Source of the DNA: Deinococcus ruber
GTDB taxonomy: Bacteria; Deinococcota; Deinococci; Deinococcales; Deinococcaceae
Assembly (NCBI RefSeq): GCF_014648095.1
Contig: NZ_BMQL01000081.1
Coordinates: 1-13,606 of the forward strand
Length of the DNA: 13,606 bases
Direction: 5' to 3'
Below are positions 1 to 9,974 of this stretch, one piece after another. The translations under genes and the position numbers were made by a program. Numbering within the stretch: position 1 is the first letter of the stretch; the number at the start of each line of letters is the position of its first letter. Under the pieces are notes generated by a model. That model was given only the letters and a program-made list of their open reading frames with translations, did no database searches and was not told the DNA's origin.

Positions 1-123
1 GTCGAGGGTGGAGATATCGCTGCTCTGCTGCTGCACCAGCGTATCGGTCGGTGCTGTGGCCAGGACGCTCCCAGACAGCAAGACGGTCGTAAGGCTCAGA
101 ATTGAAAGCGGCTGTCTACGCAT
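1..123 (-). CDS. N-terminus of a secreted protein of unknown function (partial)
   Basis: Only the first 41 codons are visible, because the gene runs off the left edge. The start is ATG at 123-121, with GAGGAG 5 bases upstream as ribosome binding site. The translation begins MRRQPLSILS, followed by a hydrophobic run (LTTVLLSGSVLA) and then a polar, Gln/Ser-rich start of the mature chain. This is a typical Sec signal peptide: basic n-region, about 15 hydrophobic residues, and small residues (L-A-T-A) for cleavage near residue 24. The mature part is too short to assign a family. It is the last minus-strand gene seen, about 350 bases downstream of the antiporter, and has its own candidate promoter. 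An exported envelope or periplasmic protein is the most that can be said. Confidence 0.72.
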   Translation of the reverse strand, partial: MRRQPLSILSLTTVLLSGSVLATAPTDTLVQQQSSDISTLD

Positions 124-474
124 ACGGTCTCCTCAAACAAGCCAGGTGAAATGCTCACGCACGAGTGTACTCAAGATGCAGGGGAGGGGAGAGGTACACG
201 CCCAAAGTTATATATATTCTACATCCCTGCACAACCCCAAACTCCCACCCATGCCCTGCAGGCAGCGCCTCCCCACCTCCACCCCCAATACTTCAGACGA
301 ACACAGCCACTCTTCCTAGCGTCAACAACCAAAGACCCATCGTCCGCTCCACCTAGCCTTCATCTCAACCGGCTACAGCACAAGAACGGGCGTGTGCTGA
401 TCGAAGACGATCGTCTCCCCGGTCCTCGTCGGCCCCGCTCAATTGTTGGCCTCGGTCCTCGAGTTGTCCGGCTC
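124..474. other. intergenic region without a convincing gene
   Basis: These 351 bases separate the antiporter stop from the next minus-strand start. Open frames here are Pro/Ser/His-rich, lack ribosome binding sites and resemble no family. Visible structure: a perfect 12-base palindrome AGACGATCGTCT (405-416), and a 7-base stem CAGCACA/TGTGCTG (376-382 and 393-399) with a 10-base loop. The stem could weakly terminate antiporter transcription but has no T-run. The candidate promoter of the next gene lies at 207-234. Confidence 0.5.
207..234 (-). promoter_or_regulatory. candidate sigma70-type promoter for the secreted-protein gene
   Basis: On the minus strand, TTGTGC (234-229) and TATAAC (212-207) are separated by 16 bases. 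The -10 box matches TATAAT at 5 of 6 positions and the -35 at 4 of 6. It sits in an unusually AT-rich patch (TATATATA) about 84 bases before the ATG at 123. This was found by eye only, with no transcription evidence. Confidence 0.4.
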
Positions 475-2031
475 TTACGGTTCCGAGGAGCGTGGGGTCG
501 TGCCCGCCATCAGTTCCAGAACATCCAACTCAGCCTCGACTTGACGATACGCATCGTCGCCGATGATATCTGCACGGCGGAGATCTTCAATTGCTGCTCG
601 AGACGATCCCAGCACTTCACGGCGCAGGGCATTATCCGGGGAGCTTGAGAGGTCCCCACCCGTGCGTGTGATGGACAGGGCTGCCCGGTATTCTTCCCGC
701 AGGCGCTGGGCGGCCGGTACCGCGTGATGATCCAGGGTCCGCATGCCCGCTTTCAGGGCGGCGGACCGGGCCAGGTTCGTCTCGGTTTCCACTGTGTGAT
801 CTGGGGGTAACTTCAGCCAGAGCAGCAGGGGGCGCAGGGTCAGACCCTGGATCACCAGCGTCCCCAGGACCACGGCATACGCCGTGAGCTGAATGAAGTC
901 ACGGTACGGAAAGCCTTCCGGAAGCGCCAGGGCTGTCGCCAGCGTGACGATGCCACGCATGCCAGACCAGCCGATCACCAGCCCACTCTTCGCCGCGGAT
1001 GACGACATAGCCGGAGAAGACCTTCGAGCGTCGGACGAGCGGTGGACTCCCCCTTTCAGAAGGACATACATCAGGGCCCACAGGAGGCGCACCACGATCA
1101 CCACGGCCAGGATGACGAGTGCAGCCAGCAGCTGACGACGAAGCGCAGCGCCGTTGAGTGGTTCAAGAATCGGTCCGAGCTGCAGGCCGATCAACGTGAA
1201 GGCGAGGATATTGAGGGTGAAGGTCACTGCGTCCCAGACGGCGAAGGTCGGAACCCGCAGGTGTGCGGACAGAACCTCGGCCGTCCTTCGGCCCGATGTC
1301 AGGCCGAACACGACCACGGTGACGACCGCCGAGAGCCCCAGATGCTCGGCCAGGAGCCAGACGGCGAAGGTGAAGACAAACTGGAAAATCACGGCGGTGG
1401 GCGCGTCATCAATCCGGCCGATCAGCCACGAGATCGGCCACACCAGCACCCAGCCGACGGCGATGCTGCCAAAGACAGTCAGCAGGAAGGTCGGCAGGAC
1501 CCCCGCGACGCTGAAGCCGCCACCCGTGACCGCCCCCACCGCCAGGGTGTAGATCAGCAGGGCAGAGGCATCGTTCAGCAGGCTCTCGCCTTCCAGAACC
1601 TTGCGAATGCGGAACGGCGGGTTCACCTGCCGCATGACGGCCAGGGCAGCGATGGCATCCGGTGGAGCAAGGAGCGCACCGAGGGCCAGCGCGGCGGCCC
1701 ATGGGAAGTCAGGGAACAGCATCCGAGCCGTGAAGGCCACGGCGACGGTGGTCAGGCCGACGGCCACCACGACGAGCGACACCACTGCCTGCCAGTTCTT
1801 CCGCAGGTCACGCAGGGACGTGTCGTACGCCGCGTCCAGCAAGACCGGGGCGACGAAGAGCGCCAGTACCAGGTCAGGCGGCAGGTCAATCCGTGGGATG
1901 CCAGGCACAAACGCGACGAGTGCCCCACCCACAGCCAGGAGGGTGGGGTACGGAACGCGGATGCGTTTGGCCAGCACGGAGAGGACGGTGGCGCCGAACA
2001 GGATCGCCAGGACGGTCTCAAAAAGGTACAT
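475..2031 (-). CDS. CPA1-family Na+/H+ antiporter
   Basis: This is a 518-residue inner-membrane protein expected to exchange cytoplasmic Na+ (or K+) for H+. Hydrophobic segments fill residues 1-410 in the pattern of the Na_H_Exchanger domain. Diagnostic motifs are ALGALLAPPDAIAAL around Asp125, EGESLLNDASALL at 148-158 with the paired Asn153-Asp154 typical of electroneutral CPA1/NhaP carriers, and GWSGMRGIVTLA at 354-365 with the conserved Arg359. A basic, Ser-rich loop (about 329-349) precedes that helix. The last 100 residues form a hydrophilic, helical cytoplasmic tail that could be regulatory. The start MYLFETV is preceded only by a weak GGGGG tract 4 bases away, but it coincides with the first membrane helix. 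It follows the FMN-binding gene by 242 bases, so co-transcription is uncertain. The family is clear; ion preference is not. Confidence 0.9.
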   Translation of the reverse strand: MYLFETVLAILFGATVLSVLAKRIRVPYPTLLAVGGALVAFVPGIPRIDLPPDLVLALFVAPVLLDAAYDTSLRDLRKNWQAVVSLVVVAVGLTTVAVAFTARMLFPDFPWAAALALGALLAPPDAIAALAVMRQVNPPFRIRKVLEGESLLNDASALLIYTLAVGAVTGGGFSVAGVLPTFLLTVFGSIAVGWVLVWPISWLIGRIDDAPTAVIFQFVFTFAVWLLAEHLGLSAVVTVVVFGLTSGRRTAEVLSAHLRVPTFAVWDAVTFTLNILAFTLIGLQLGPILEPLNGAALRRQLLAALVILAVVIVVRLLWALMYVLLKGGVHRSSDARRSSPAMSSSAAKSGLVIGWSGMRGIVTLATALALPEGFPYRDFIQLTAYAVVLGTLVIQGLTLRPLLLWLKLPPDHTVETETNLARSAALKAGMRTLDHHAVPAAQRLREEYRAALSITRTGGDLSSSPDNALRREVLGSSRAAIEDLRRADIIGDDAYRQVEAELDVLELMAGTTPRSSEP

Positions 2032-2134
2032 AGAACCCCCGAGGATGCGAGCGCAGGGAAGTGAGACGCCAGTTCACTGCCGCAGTGTAGAGCCCGCTGT
2101 TCCGCCGCCCTTCCGAGGCTGCCTGCGACAACTT

Positions 2135-2181
2135 GATGTTCACCCGCGCCTGCTGGATCAGCATTCACCCGGGCGAACATC
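2135..2181 (-). repeat. inverted repeat / RNA stem in the antiporter leader
   Basis: GATGTTCACCCGCG (2135-2148) and CCCGGGCGAACATC (2168-2181) are inverted copies matching at 12 of 14 positions, with a 19-base loop. In minus-strand RNA one mismatch becomes a G-U pair, giving about 12 contiguous pairs. It lies 93 bases after the FMN-binding gene stop and about 104 before the antiporter start. It could be an attenuator, a processing site or an operator. No U-run follows, so a simple intrinsic terminator is unlikely. Confidence 0.45.
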
Positions 2182-2273
2182 TCATGGGCGACCCGGTGCC
2201 CGGCCTGGTCTTTTCCGGATCACGTTGAGGTGACGTGGTGGCGTGAACCCAGACGGCCCCTCACTCGGGTGAC

Positions 2274-2723
2274 TCAGTGAGATGTCCCCGCCTGCTTCCT
2301 GACCTGCTCCAGCGCGGCGTTGAAGCCTTTCGGCGTGCCGCTCGACCCGGCCAGCCGGTCCACCTTCACGTCAGCGATGGGCTTGCCCACGACGACGGCC
2401 GGCACCGCGGCGGCGAACCGACGCTGCAGACCCAGCGAGGTGGGATCGGTGGCATGAGGCGTGACCCGGACGGCCGTGATCAGGCCGCCCTTCAGGGTCA
2501 CGGTGACAGTGATGGACGAGGGCAGGTTGCCGTACTGCCCGGTGGCGGTGTAGGTCCCGTCCCGGTAAGGCGAGACCCGCCCGGGGATGGCCTGCGCCAC
2601 GGAAGGCGCGGCCGCCGCGGAGGTCCGGGTGACGGTCGTCACCAGTCCAGCGGCCCAGAGGGTGGTCACCATCAGCGGCACCACCCGGCCTACCGCTGTC
2701 TTGTTGCTCTCTGATCTGTTCAT
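2274..2723 (-). CDS. exported FMN-binding-domain protein (predicted covalent flavoprotein)
   Basis: This 149-residue protein has an N-terminal signal or anchor segment (hydrophobic about residues 13-31, then an Ala-rich stretch to about 45). A single FMN_bind domain of the NqrC/RnfG type follows, from YRDGTYTATGQYG (53-65) to the C-terminus. The key feature is DRLAGSSGT (122-130), which matches the flavinylation consensus D-x-x-(S/A)-G-(A/S)-(S/T)-x-(T/S). Thr130 is the expected attachment site for FMN by a phosphoester bond. Such domains carry single electrons outside the cytoplasm. The start is fixed by AAAGGAG 5 bases before ATG. The ApbE gene that would load the flavin ends 31 bases upstream in the same direction, which strongly supports the assignment. 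The downstream electron acceptor is unknown. Confidence 0.88.
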   Translation of the reverse strand: MNRSESNKTAVGRVVPLMVTTLWAAGLVTTVTRTSAAAAPSVAQAIPGRVSPYRDGTYTATGQYGNLPSSITVTVTLKGGLITAVRVTPHATDPTSLGLQRRFAAAVPAVVVGKPIADVKVDRLAGSSGTPKGFNAALEQVRKQAGTSH

Positions 2724-2754
2724 CTGCGCTCCTTTGATCCAGGACGGTCAAGCC

Positions 2755-3657
2755 TCAAGTGAAGACTTCACCGTCGAAGTTCCCCGATACCTCTGCGCGC
2801 CCATCGGCGAACATCCGGACGCCCGAGAAGGCATATTCCTGGGCGAGAACGTCCGGGGCCGTGAAGAACAGCGCCGTGGCGAGCCCGTCGGCGATGACCG
2901 CCTCATCAGCGATCACCCAGGTGGCCACCACGGCCTCGACCGGTCGGCCACTTCGGGCGTCCAGCACATGGTGCAAGCCGTCGCCCCAGGCCCGCCGGTT
3001 GATGGCGGAGGCGCACAGGGCTCGGTTCTGCAGCGTCACGGCTCCGATGACCAGCCGGGGGTTGAACGGATGCTCCAGGCCGACCTGAAGACCAGCCGGT
3101 CCGGCATGCCGCAGGTCTCCACTGCCGTCCACCACAAACCGGGTCTGTCCGGCCTCGCGCAGAAAACCGGCGAGAAGATCCACCAGCAGCCCCTTGCCGG
3201 CGGCCCCCAGGTCGAGCACCAGCGGCCGCCGGGTGGTCAGCACCGAGCCCTCCCGCCGCACATCCCTGGCCCAGCTGAGCCGTGTCAGCTGCTGGCCTGT
3301 TGAGACAGGGACCAGTGAGTAGCTACGGTCGTAACCGAGCCGTTCGAGGTCACCTCCCACCAGCGGATCGAGTGCGCCCTCGGTCAGGGTATGCAGACGG
3401 TCGTAGAGGTCAAACAGCCCCGTCGCCTCGGCGGGAAATTCGAACCGCCCTCCCTGAGGCGCGTCGGCCAGCTGTGCGAGCAGGGAGTCCGGCTGAAAGC
3501 GCGAGTAGATGGCCTCGAAGCTCTGGACACGGCGTCGGATCCGCTGTTGCAGGGCCGTTCCGAGGGGCTCTGGCGTCTCGATCTCCCAGCTCGTCCCGGT
3601 CGCATCGAACTGGTAGACACTGGAACCTCGGGAACGTTCAGGGAGCTGCCTATCCAT
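2755..3657 (-). CDS. apbE: FAD:protein FMN transferase (ApbE family)
   Basis: This 300-residue enzyme is predicted to cleave FAD and transfer FMN to a Thr/Ser of a target protein in an Mg-dependent reaction. Family motifs appear in order: GALDPLVG (94-101), LDLGAAGKG (148-156), VVDGSGD (175-181), HHVLDARSGRP (229-239) and ADGLAT (256-261). In the last motif, Asp257 and Thr261 match the metal-binding Asp and Thr of characterised ApbE proteins. Its likely substrate is the FMN-binding protein encoded 31 bases downstream. The ATG lies 2 bases after the stop of the upstream gene, indicating translational coupling. No signal peptide or lipobox is visible at the N-terminus, so the enzyme looks cytoplasmic although its presumed substrate looks exported. 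Family assignment is secure. Confidence 0.92.
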   Translation of the reverse strand: MDRQLPERSRGSSVYQFDATGTSWEIETPEPLGTALQQRIRRRVQSFEAIYSRFQPDSLLAQLADAPQGGRFEFPAEATGLFDLYDRLHTLTEGALDPLVGGDLERLGYDRSYSLVPVSTGQQLTRLSWARDVRREGSVLTTRRPLVLDLGAAGKGLLVDLLAGFLREAGQTRFVVDGSGDLRHAGPAGLQVGLEHPFNPRLVIGAVTLQNRALCASAINRRAWGDGLHHVLDARSGRPVEAVVATWVIADEAVIADGLATALFFTAPDVLAQEYAFSGVRMFADGRAEVSGNFDGEVFT

Positions 3658-3659
3658 CC

Positions 3660-4244
3660 TCAGCCCCGGCTGACACCCAGACTTTCCCGGACGTGCAACT
3701 GCGGGTCGAGGGCCAGCTGCAGGATCAGGTCAGCGAGGCTGTCCATGGAGATGTCGTGCCCCCTGAACGGCTCGCCTTTCTGGGTGAGCTGGTACTTCAC
3801 CTCGTTCTTCTGGGTGAACCATCCGGGCCACAGCAGGGTGTAGTCGAGGTCCGACGCCTCGATGATGGCGGCCGAGTCCCGGTACGGGTCCAGCATGCGG
3901 CTGTACGGCTGGCCCGGCACCTCGCCGTAGATGCCCATGGAGCTGACAAAGATCAGCCGCCGTAGCCCTGCCCTGTGCATCGCCTGCACGATGGCCGTCG
4001 CCTGCCGGGCCATCTCGCCCGACAGGTTGGCGTACACCACGTCCTGCCCCTGCACGGCGCCTTCGAGCGTCTGCCCGTCGAGCACGTCACCTTCGATGAT
4101 GCGTACCCGCTTCGGGTCCGGGTTCTTTAGGCGGCTGGCCTGGCGCAGATAGAGGGTCAGCTCGGCGTCCGAGTGCTCCAGCAGCTGCCGGGTGGCGTGC
4201 CGGGCCAGCCCGCCGTTCGCACCGAGAATCAGAATTCGGGTCAT
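3660..4244 (-). CDS. NAD(P)-binding protein, NmrA-like / atypical SDR
   Basis: This 194-residue soluble protein has a Rossmann fold. It opens with a beta strand and a glycine-rich dinucleotide loop (ILILGANGGLAR, residues 4-15). GDVLDG at 52-57 and VSSMGIYG (about 100-107) then follow the pattern of NAD(P)-binding NmrA/YwnB-type proteins. Such proteins reduce small substrates, bind flavin or NAD(P), or act as redox sensors. The classical YxxxK dyad is not evident, so catalysis cannot be asserted. The start has an AGGAG ribosome site 7 bases upstream. The gene sits 26 bases after the aldo/keto reductase and 2 bases before apbE, so it belongs to the same operon. It could provide NAD(P)H-linked chemistry to the group, but its substrate is unknown. 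Confidence 0.8.
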   Translation of the reverse strand: MTRILILGANGGLARHATRQLLEHSDAELTLYLRQASRLKNPDPKRVRIIEGDVLDGQTLEGAVQGQDVVYANLSGEMARQATAIVQAMHRAGLRRLIFVSSMGIYGEVPGQPYSRMLDPYRDSAAIIEASDLDYTLLWPGWFTQKNEVKYQLTQKGEPFRGHDISMDSLADLILQLALDPQLHVRESLGVSRG

Positions 4245-4270
4245 GGAAGTGCTCCTGGGATCGACACCGA

Positions 4271-5360
<1,090 letters not shown>

Positions 5361-5378
5361 CTCACTTCAAATCCGGAT

Positions 5379-6967
<1,589 letters not shown>

Positions 6968-7035
6968 TCACGGGCATAGGCGTCAGTATTCATCGGCCAT
7001 AACCCGGTCGGCTGCACGTTCCTCCTGATTTTCTG

Positions 7036-7100
7036 CCTGATCCTCCAGACATGCCGGGCTCAGCCTGAGGTCGTGTTCTTCCAGGATCTGAAGGATCAGG
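7036..7100. promoter_or_regulatory. inverted-repeat candidate operator between AKR and MFS exporter
   Basis: CCTGATCCTCCAGA (7036-7049) and TCTGAAGGATCAGG (7087-7100) are inverted copies matching at 13 of 14 positions, with arm centres about 51 bases apart. A further AGGATCTGA overlaps the right arm at 7084-7092. Location in the divergent promoter region suggests a looped, bipartite site for a dimeric regulator controlling both genes, possibly the nearby AraC-family protein. No strong -35/-10 pair was found for either gene. It could instead be an RNA hairpin. Confidence 0.45.
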
Positions 7101-7163
7101 TGACGTTTCTGGAGTTCTGGGCAACAGAGGAGAGTTGGGCAAACGTACAGTGCAGCCGCATCA

Positions 7164-7184
7164 GGCGGGGGCGTACTCCCCGCC
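7164..7184 (+). promoter_or_regulatory. leader hairpin next to the exporter ribosome binding site
   Basis: GGCGGGG (7164-7170) pairs with CCCCGCC (7178-7184) around a 7-base loop. The stem ends about 2 bases before the CCAGGAG ribosome site and 14 bases before ATG 7198. A seven-pair all-GC stem here would be stable in mRNA and could limit translation initiation. Its function is inferred from position only. Confidence 0.4.
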
Positions 7185-7197
7185 TCCAGGAGCCCGC

Positions 7198-8634
7198 ATG
7201 AGCACTCAAGCAAAGACCATTCCATTCCCGGCAAAGTCGGTAACCGCGCCCGCGCATCCCGCTGCGATCCTCGCGATCATTCTGGTGAGCTACCTGGTGA
7301 TCGTGCTCGACATTTCCATTGTCCTGACAGGCCTGCCGAAAATCCAGCGCGACCTGGGTTTTTCCAACATCAGCCTCGCCTGGGTGCAGAGCGCCTACAC
7401 CCTGGCCTTCGGTGGGCTGCTGCTGCTGAGCGCCCGCGCCGGTGACCTGCTCGGCCGACGCCGGGTGTTCCTGGCCGGCCTGGCCCTGTTTACACTCGCC
7501 TCAATGGCGGTCGGGTTCTCGTCCTCGACAACCTGGATGATCGCTGCCCGAGCGATTCAGGGCATCGGCGCGGCCATCCTGGCACCCTCGTCCCTGGCCC
7601 TGTTGACTGCCAACTTCCCGGAAGGCCCGGAACGCACCCGGGCGGTCGGGTACTACAGCTCGATCGGCGGGCTCGGCTCGGGCATCGGGCTGGTCCTCGG
7701 CGGCTTCCTCGCCGACCTGATCTCCTGGCGGGCGGGCTTCTTCATCAACCTGCCGATCGGTCTGGTGCTCGGCTGGGCAGCCCTGCGGTACATCCCGGAG
7801 ACCGCGAAGACCAGGGGCAAGCTGGACGTGGTGGGTGCGATCACCTCTACCCTGGGCATGACCGCCCTGGTCTATGGCTTTATGCACGTCGCCAGCGCCG
7901 GTTGGACGGATGCCAGCACCTTGCTTTCCCTCCTCGCCGGCATGCTGCTGTTGGGTCTCTTTGTCTGGAACGAAGGACGAACCGGGACGCCGATCATGCC
8001 TCTGCGCCTCTTTCTCAGCCGGGAACGTGCCGGGGCACTGATCGCCCGCATGCTGTTCCTGGGGGCGATGGCGAGCTTCTGGTTCTTCACCACCGAGTAC
8101 CTGCAGGAGGTGTTGGGTTTGAGTGCCCTGCAGGCCGGGCTGGCATTTCTGCCTGCATCGGTGGTGATCTTCGGCACGGCGCTGCTGGTCTCCAACTTGA
8201 CGCGGCTGTTCGGAGCGGCGCGCCTGCTCGGTCTGGGTCTGTTCATCGGGGCGGTGGGGCTCGCGTGGCTCAGCCGCGCTGGGGTCGACACGCCGCACCT
8301 GACGGGCGTCGCCCTGCCGATGATCCTGATCGGCGCGGGGCAGGGTATGGCCCTGGCGCCGATGACTGCTTCGGGTATTCAGGGCGTTGACCCACAGGAT
8401 GCGGGGGCCGCGTCGGGAGTCGTCAATGTCGCACATCAGCTTGGAAACTCCCTGGGCCTGGCGGTCCTCGTCACGGTCTTTGCCGCTGCGACTTCGAACA
8501 GTGCGGAGCCGAAGATGCAGCTCGCCCACCGCATCTCTGCCGCATTGACCGGGGCCACCGTTCTGCAGGTGCTGTGTCTCCTCGTTGCTCTGGTCCTGAT
8601 CGTGCGGCCCGCCCTGAAGAACCAGCGCGCCTGA
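7198..8634 (+). CDS. MFS transporter, DHA2 family (EmrB/QacA-like exporter)
   Basis: This is a 478-residue membrane protein expected to export drugs or metabolites using the proton gradient. Length and hydrophobicity fit the 14-helix DHA2 group. Motif D1 is seen in helix 1 (LDISIVLTGLPKIQRDL, residues 37-53, with membrane-embedded Asp38). Motif A follows helix 2 (GDLLGRRR, 82-89). The antiporter motif C region is GSGIGLVLGG (160-169), followed by SWRAGFFINLPIG (176-188), characteristic of this family. ATG 7198 is preferred over an upstream TTG in the same frame because CCAGGAG precedes it by 5 bases and homology begins there. It diverges from the aldo/keto reductase at 6943 and is followed 90 bases later by an AraC-family regulator on the same strand, a common exporter-regulator arrangement. 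The substrate cannot be predicted. Confidence 0.92.
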   Translation: MSTQAKTIPFPAKSVTAPAHPAAILAIILVSYLVIVLDISIVLTGLPKIQRDLGFSNISLAWVQSAYTLAFGGLLLLSARAGDLLGRRRVFLAGLALFTLASMAVGFSSSTTWMIAARAIQGIGAAILAPSSLALLTANFPEGPERTRAVGYYSSIGGLGSGIGLVLGGFLADLISWRAGFFINLPIGLVLGWAALRYIPETAKTRGKLDVVGAITSTLGMTALVYGFMHVASAGWTDASTLLSLLAGMLLLGLFVWNEGRTGTPIMPLRLFLSRERAGALIARMLFLGAMASFWFFTTEYLQEVLGLSALQAGLAFLPASVVIFGTALLVSNLTRLFGAARLLGLGLFIGAVGLAWLSRAGVDTPHLTGVALPMILIGAGQGMALAPMTASGIQGVDPQDAGAASGVVNVAHQLGNSLGLAVLVTVFAAATSNSAEPKMQLAHRISAALTGATVLQVLCLLVALVLIVRPALKNQRA

Positions 8635-8659
8635 ATCCGTGATCTGGAACAGATGGGCG

Positions 8660-8687
8660 GATTGCCGTCCTCTAGAATCAGGCAATC
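8660..8687 (+). promoter_or_regulatory. inverted repeat flanking a -10-like hexamer upstream of the AraC-family gene
   Basis: GATTGCC (8660-8666) and GGCAATC (8681-8687) are perfect inverted copies separated by 14 bases. TAGAAT (8673-8678), a 5/6 match to a -10 box, lies between the arms, about 47 bases before ATG 8725. This arrangement would suit autoregulation by the downstream regulator. A well-spaced -35 box was not found. It could alternatively be a poor terminator for the exporter gene, but no T-run follows. Confidence 0.4.
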
Positions 8688-8724
8688 GCTTTCACTTCAT
8701 CACGTATGTATTCAGAGGTTTCAG

Positions 8725-9696
8725 ATGACCATGTTGCCCCAGACGACCCCAGCTGAAGCGGGCGTGACCCCTCATAGCCTCCCAACTGCTCACGACCTGC
8801 TACCTCTGGCCCACCTGATCGAGCGGTACGCGCCGTACCACGGCAGCCACCCGCTGCGGCTGCCCGGGGTGTTCGCCGTGCGTGGAAACACCACCAGCAC
8901 GCAGATGGTCCATGGGGTGTATAGGCCCTCGGTGTGCATCGTCGCCCAGGGGGCTAAGCGGGTCTTCCTCGGCTCGGAGGTGTTCGATTACGACGAGCGG
9001 AAGATGCTGATGTTCTCGGTGGAACTGCCGGTCGCCTCGGAGATCGTGCGGGCCAGCCCCAGCACGCCGTTCCTGTGCGTCAAGATCGAGTTCGAAGCGC
9101 AGCACATCGCCGAGCTGAGCCACCGGGTGTTCACCTACGGCCTGCCGGGTGTGCGGGAGAACCGCGGCGTCGGGGTCGGAGACGCCACCACCGAGATCGT
9201 GAACGCGGCCACGCGGCTCCTGCGTCTGATGGGCGACGAACGGGACGCGGAGCTGCTCGCCCCGCTGGTGCTGGAGGAGATCCTGATCCGGTTGCTGCGC
9301 AGCCCGCTTGGCCCGCGCATGGCGCAGATCGGGCAGGAGGACACGTGCGTGCAGCGGGTAGCGAAGGCGGTGGACTGGGTCCGGGCGCATTTCGACCAGC
9401 CGATGACCGTCGAGGCCCTGGCCGAGCTGGTCCACATGAGCCCGTCGGCTTTTCACGGGCACTTCAAGGCAGTCACGAACATGAGTCCGCTGCAGTTTCA
9501 GAAGGCCTTGCGGCTAAGGGAGGCGCGGCGCCTGATGCTGACCTCGAATATGGACGTCTCGAGCGCCGGACGGCAGGTGGGGTATGTCAGCGCGTCTCAG
9601 TTCATTCGGGAGTACGGGCGGCTGTTCGGGAACGCCCCTGCGCGGGACGTGGCCTTCCTGCGCCAGCAGGGCGGAATGCTGACGGACCTGAACTGA
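8725..9696 (+). CDS. AraC-family transcriptional regulator (YqhC-like)
   Basis: This 323-residue DNA-binding protein has the two-part architecture of the AraC_N subgroup. The N-terminal cupin-like sensor covers about residues 50-190 ([50 protein letters not shown]). The C-terminal HTH_18 domain covers about 211-315, with helix-turn-helix one at [21 protein letters not shown] and the second around [21 protein letters not shown]. The start at 8725 has AGAGG 6 bases upstream; an in-frame ATG two codons later is an alternative. E. coli YqhC has this layout and activates aldehyde reductases in response to aldehydes. The neighbouring exporter and reductases are therefore plausible targets (inference). 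It has the same layout and conserved HTH blocks as the regulator at 11373-12296. Confidence 0.92.
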   Translation: MTMLPQTTPAEAGVTPHSLPTAHDLLPLAHLIERYAPYHGSHPLRLPGVFAVRGNTTSTQMVHGVYRPSVCIVAQGAKRVFLGSEVFDYDERKMLMFSVELPVASEIVRASPSTPFLCVKIEFEAQHIAELSHRVFTYGLPGVRENRGVGVGDATTEIVNAATRLLRLMGDERDAELLAPLVLEEILIRLLRSPLGPRMAQIGQEDTCVQRVAKAVDWVRAHFDQPMTVEALAELVHMSPSAFHGHFKAVTNMSPLQFQKALRLREARRLMLTSNMDVSSAGRQVGYVSASQFIREYGRLFGNAPARDVAFLRQQGGMLTDLN

Positions 9697-9730
9697 GTAG
9701 AAGATCGACATCCCCGTCTCCGCGTTGTCG

Positions 9731-9739
9731 CCTCAATCG
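9731..9739 (+). repeat. left 9-base direct repeat (candidate target-site duplication)
   Basis: CCTCAATCG abuts the left inverted terminus of the cassette at 9740. An identical copy abuts the right terminus at 11098-11106. Confidence 0.65.
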
Positions 9740-9755
9740 ACTCTGTTGGCGAATT
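9740..9755 (+). repeat. left inverted terminus of the cassette
   Basis: ACTCTGTTGGCGAATT continues with A/T-rich sequence resembling the copy at 13548. Over 9739-9761 versus 13547-13569 the identity is 21 of 23 bases. This is the best-preserved pair of termini in the window and links the cassette to a second element at the right edge. Confidence 0.65.
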
Positions 9756-9974
9756 AAAAATGATCCCTCGACGCATCTGTTCGCAGGCTGCGCAGCCACC
9801 AGGTGACGCCTGGAGACCTTCCATGCGAGCAACACCGTCGGGAGCTGGAGAAGGGGAGGAGTGGCAGGGAGCCACAGGATCAAGGACCAACGTGATCCGG
9901 ACTTTGCGGCATCCGGGCGTACACTACTCTCCATCTCCTACGCGCACGCCTTCGTTCGGAGACAGGAGTTACCG

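Noticed and set aside
151..648. Plus-strand 165-codon open frame left of the antiporter
   Set aside because: It overlaps the antiporter 3' end antisense, has no ribosome site, and its composition is Pro/Arg/His-rich with no family resemblance.
1042..2064. Plus-strand 340-codon open frame
   Set aside because: It lies antisense to the well-supported antiporter. Its Gln/Asp/Arg/His-rich low-complexity product is typical of a GC-rich shadow frame.
2032..2273. FMN riboswitch or other known riboswitch near the flavin genes
   Set aside because: No RFN-element-like set of conserved stems was recognised. Only the simple stem at 2135-2181 is present, downstream of the flavin genes.
6983..7234. Possible small acidic protein ending 40 bases before the aldo/keto reductase (minus strand)
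   Set aside because: The C-terminal half looks protein-like (Glu/Gln-rich), but the only ATG near the frame start lies inside the exporter gene. No ribosome site is visible, and third-position GC is lower than in real neighbours. The region is better explained as a divergent promoter.
7501..8685. Minus-strand 394-codon open frame
   Set aside because: It is antisense to the MFS exporter, and its very Gln/Arg/His-rich composition indicates a shadow frame.
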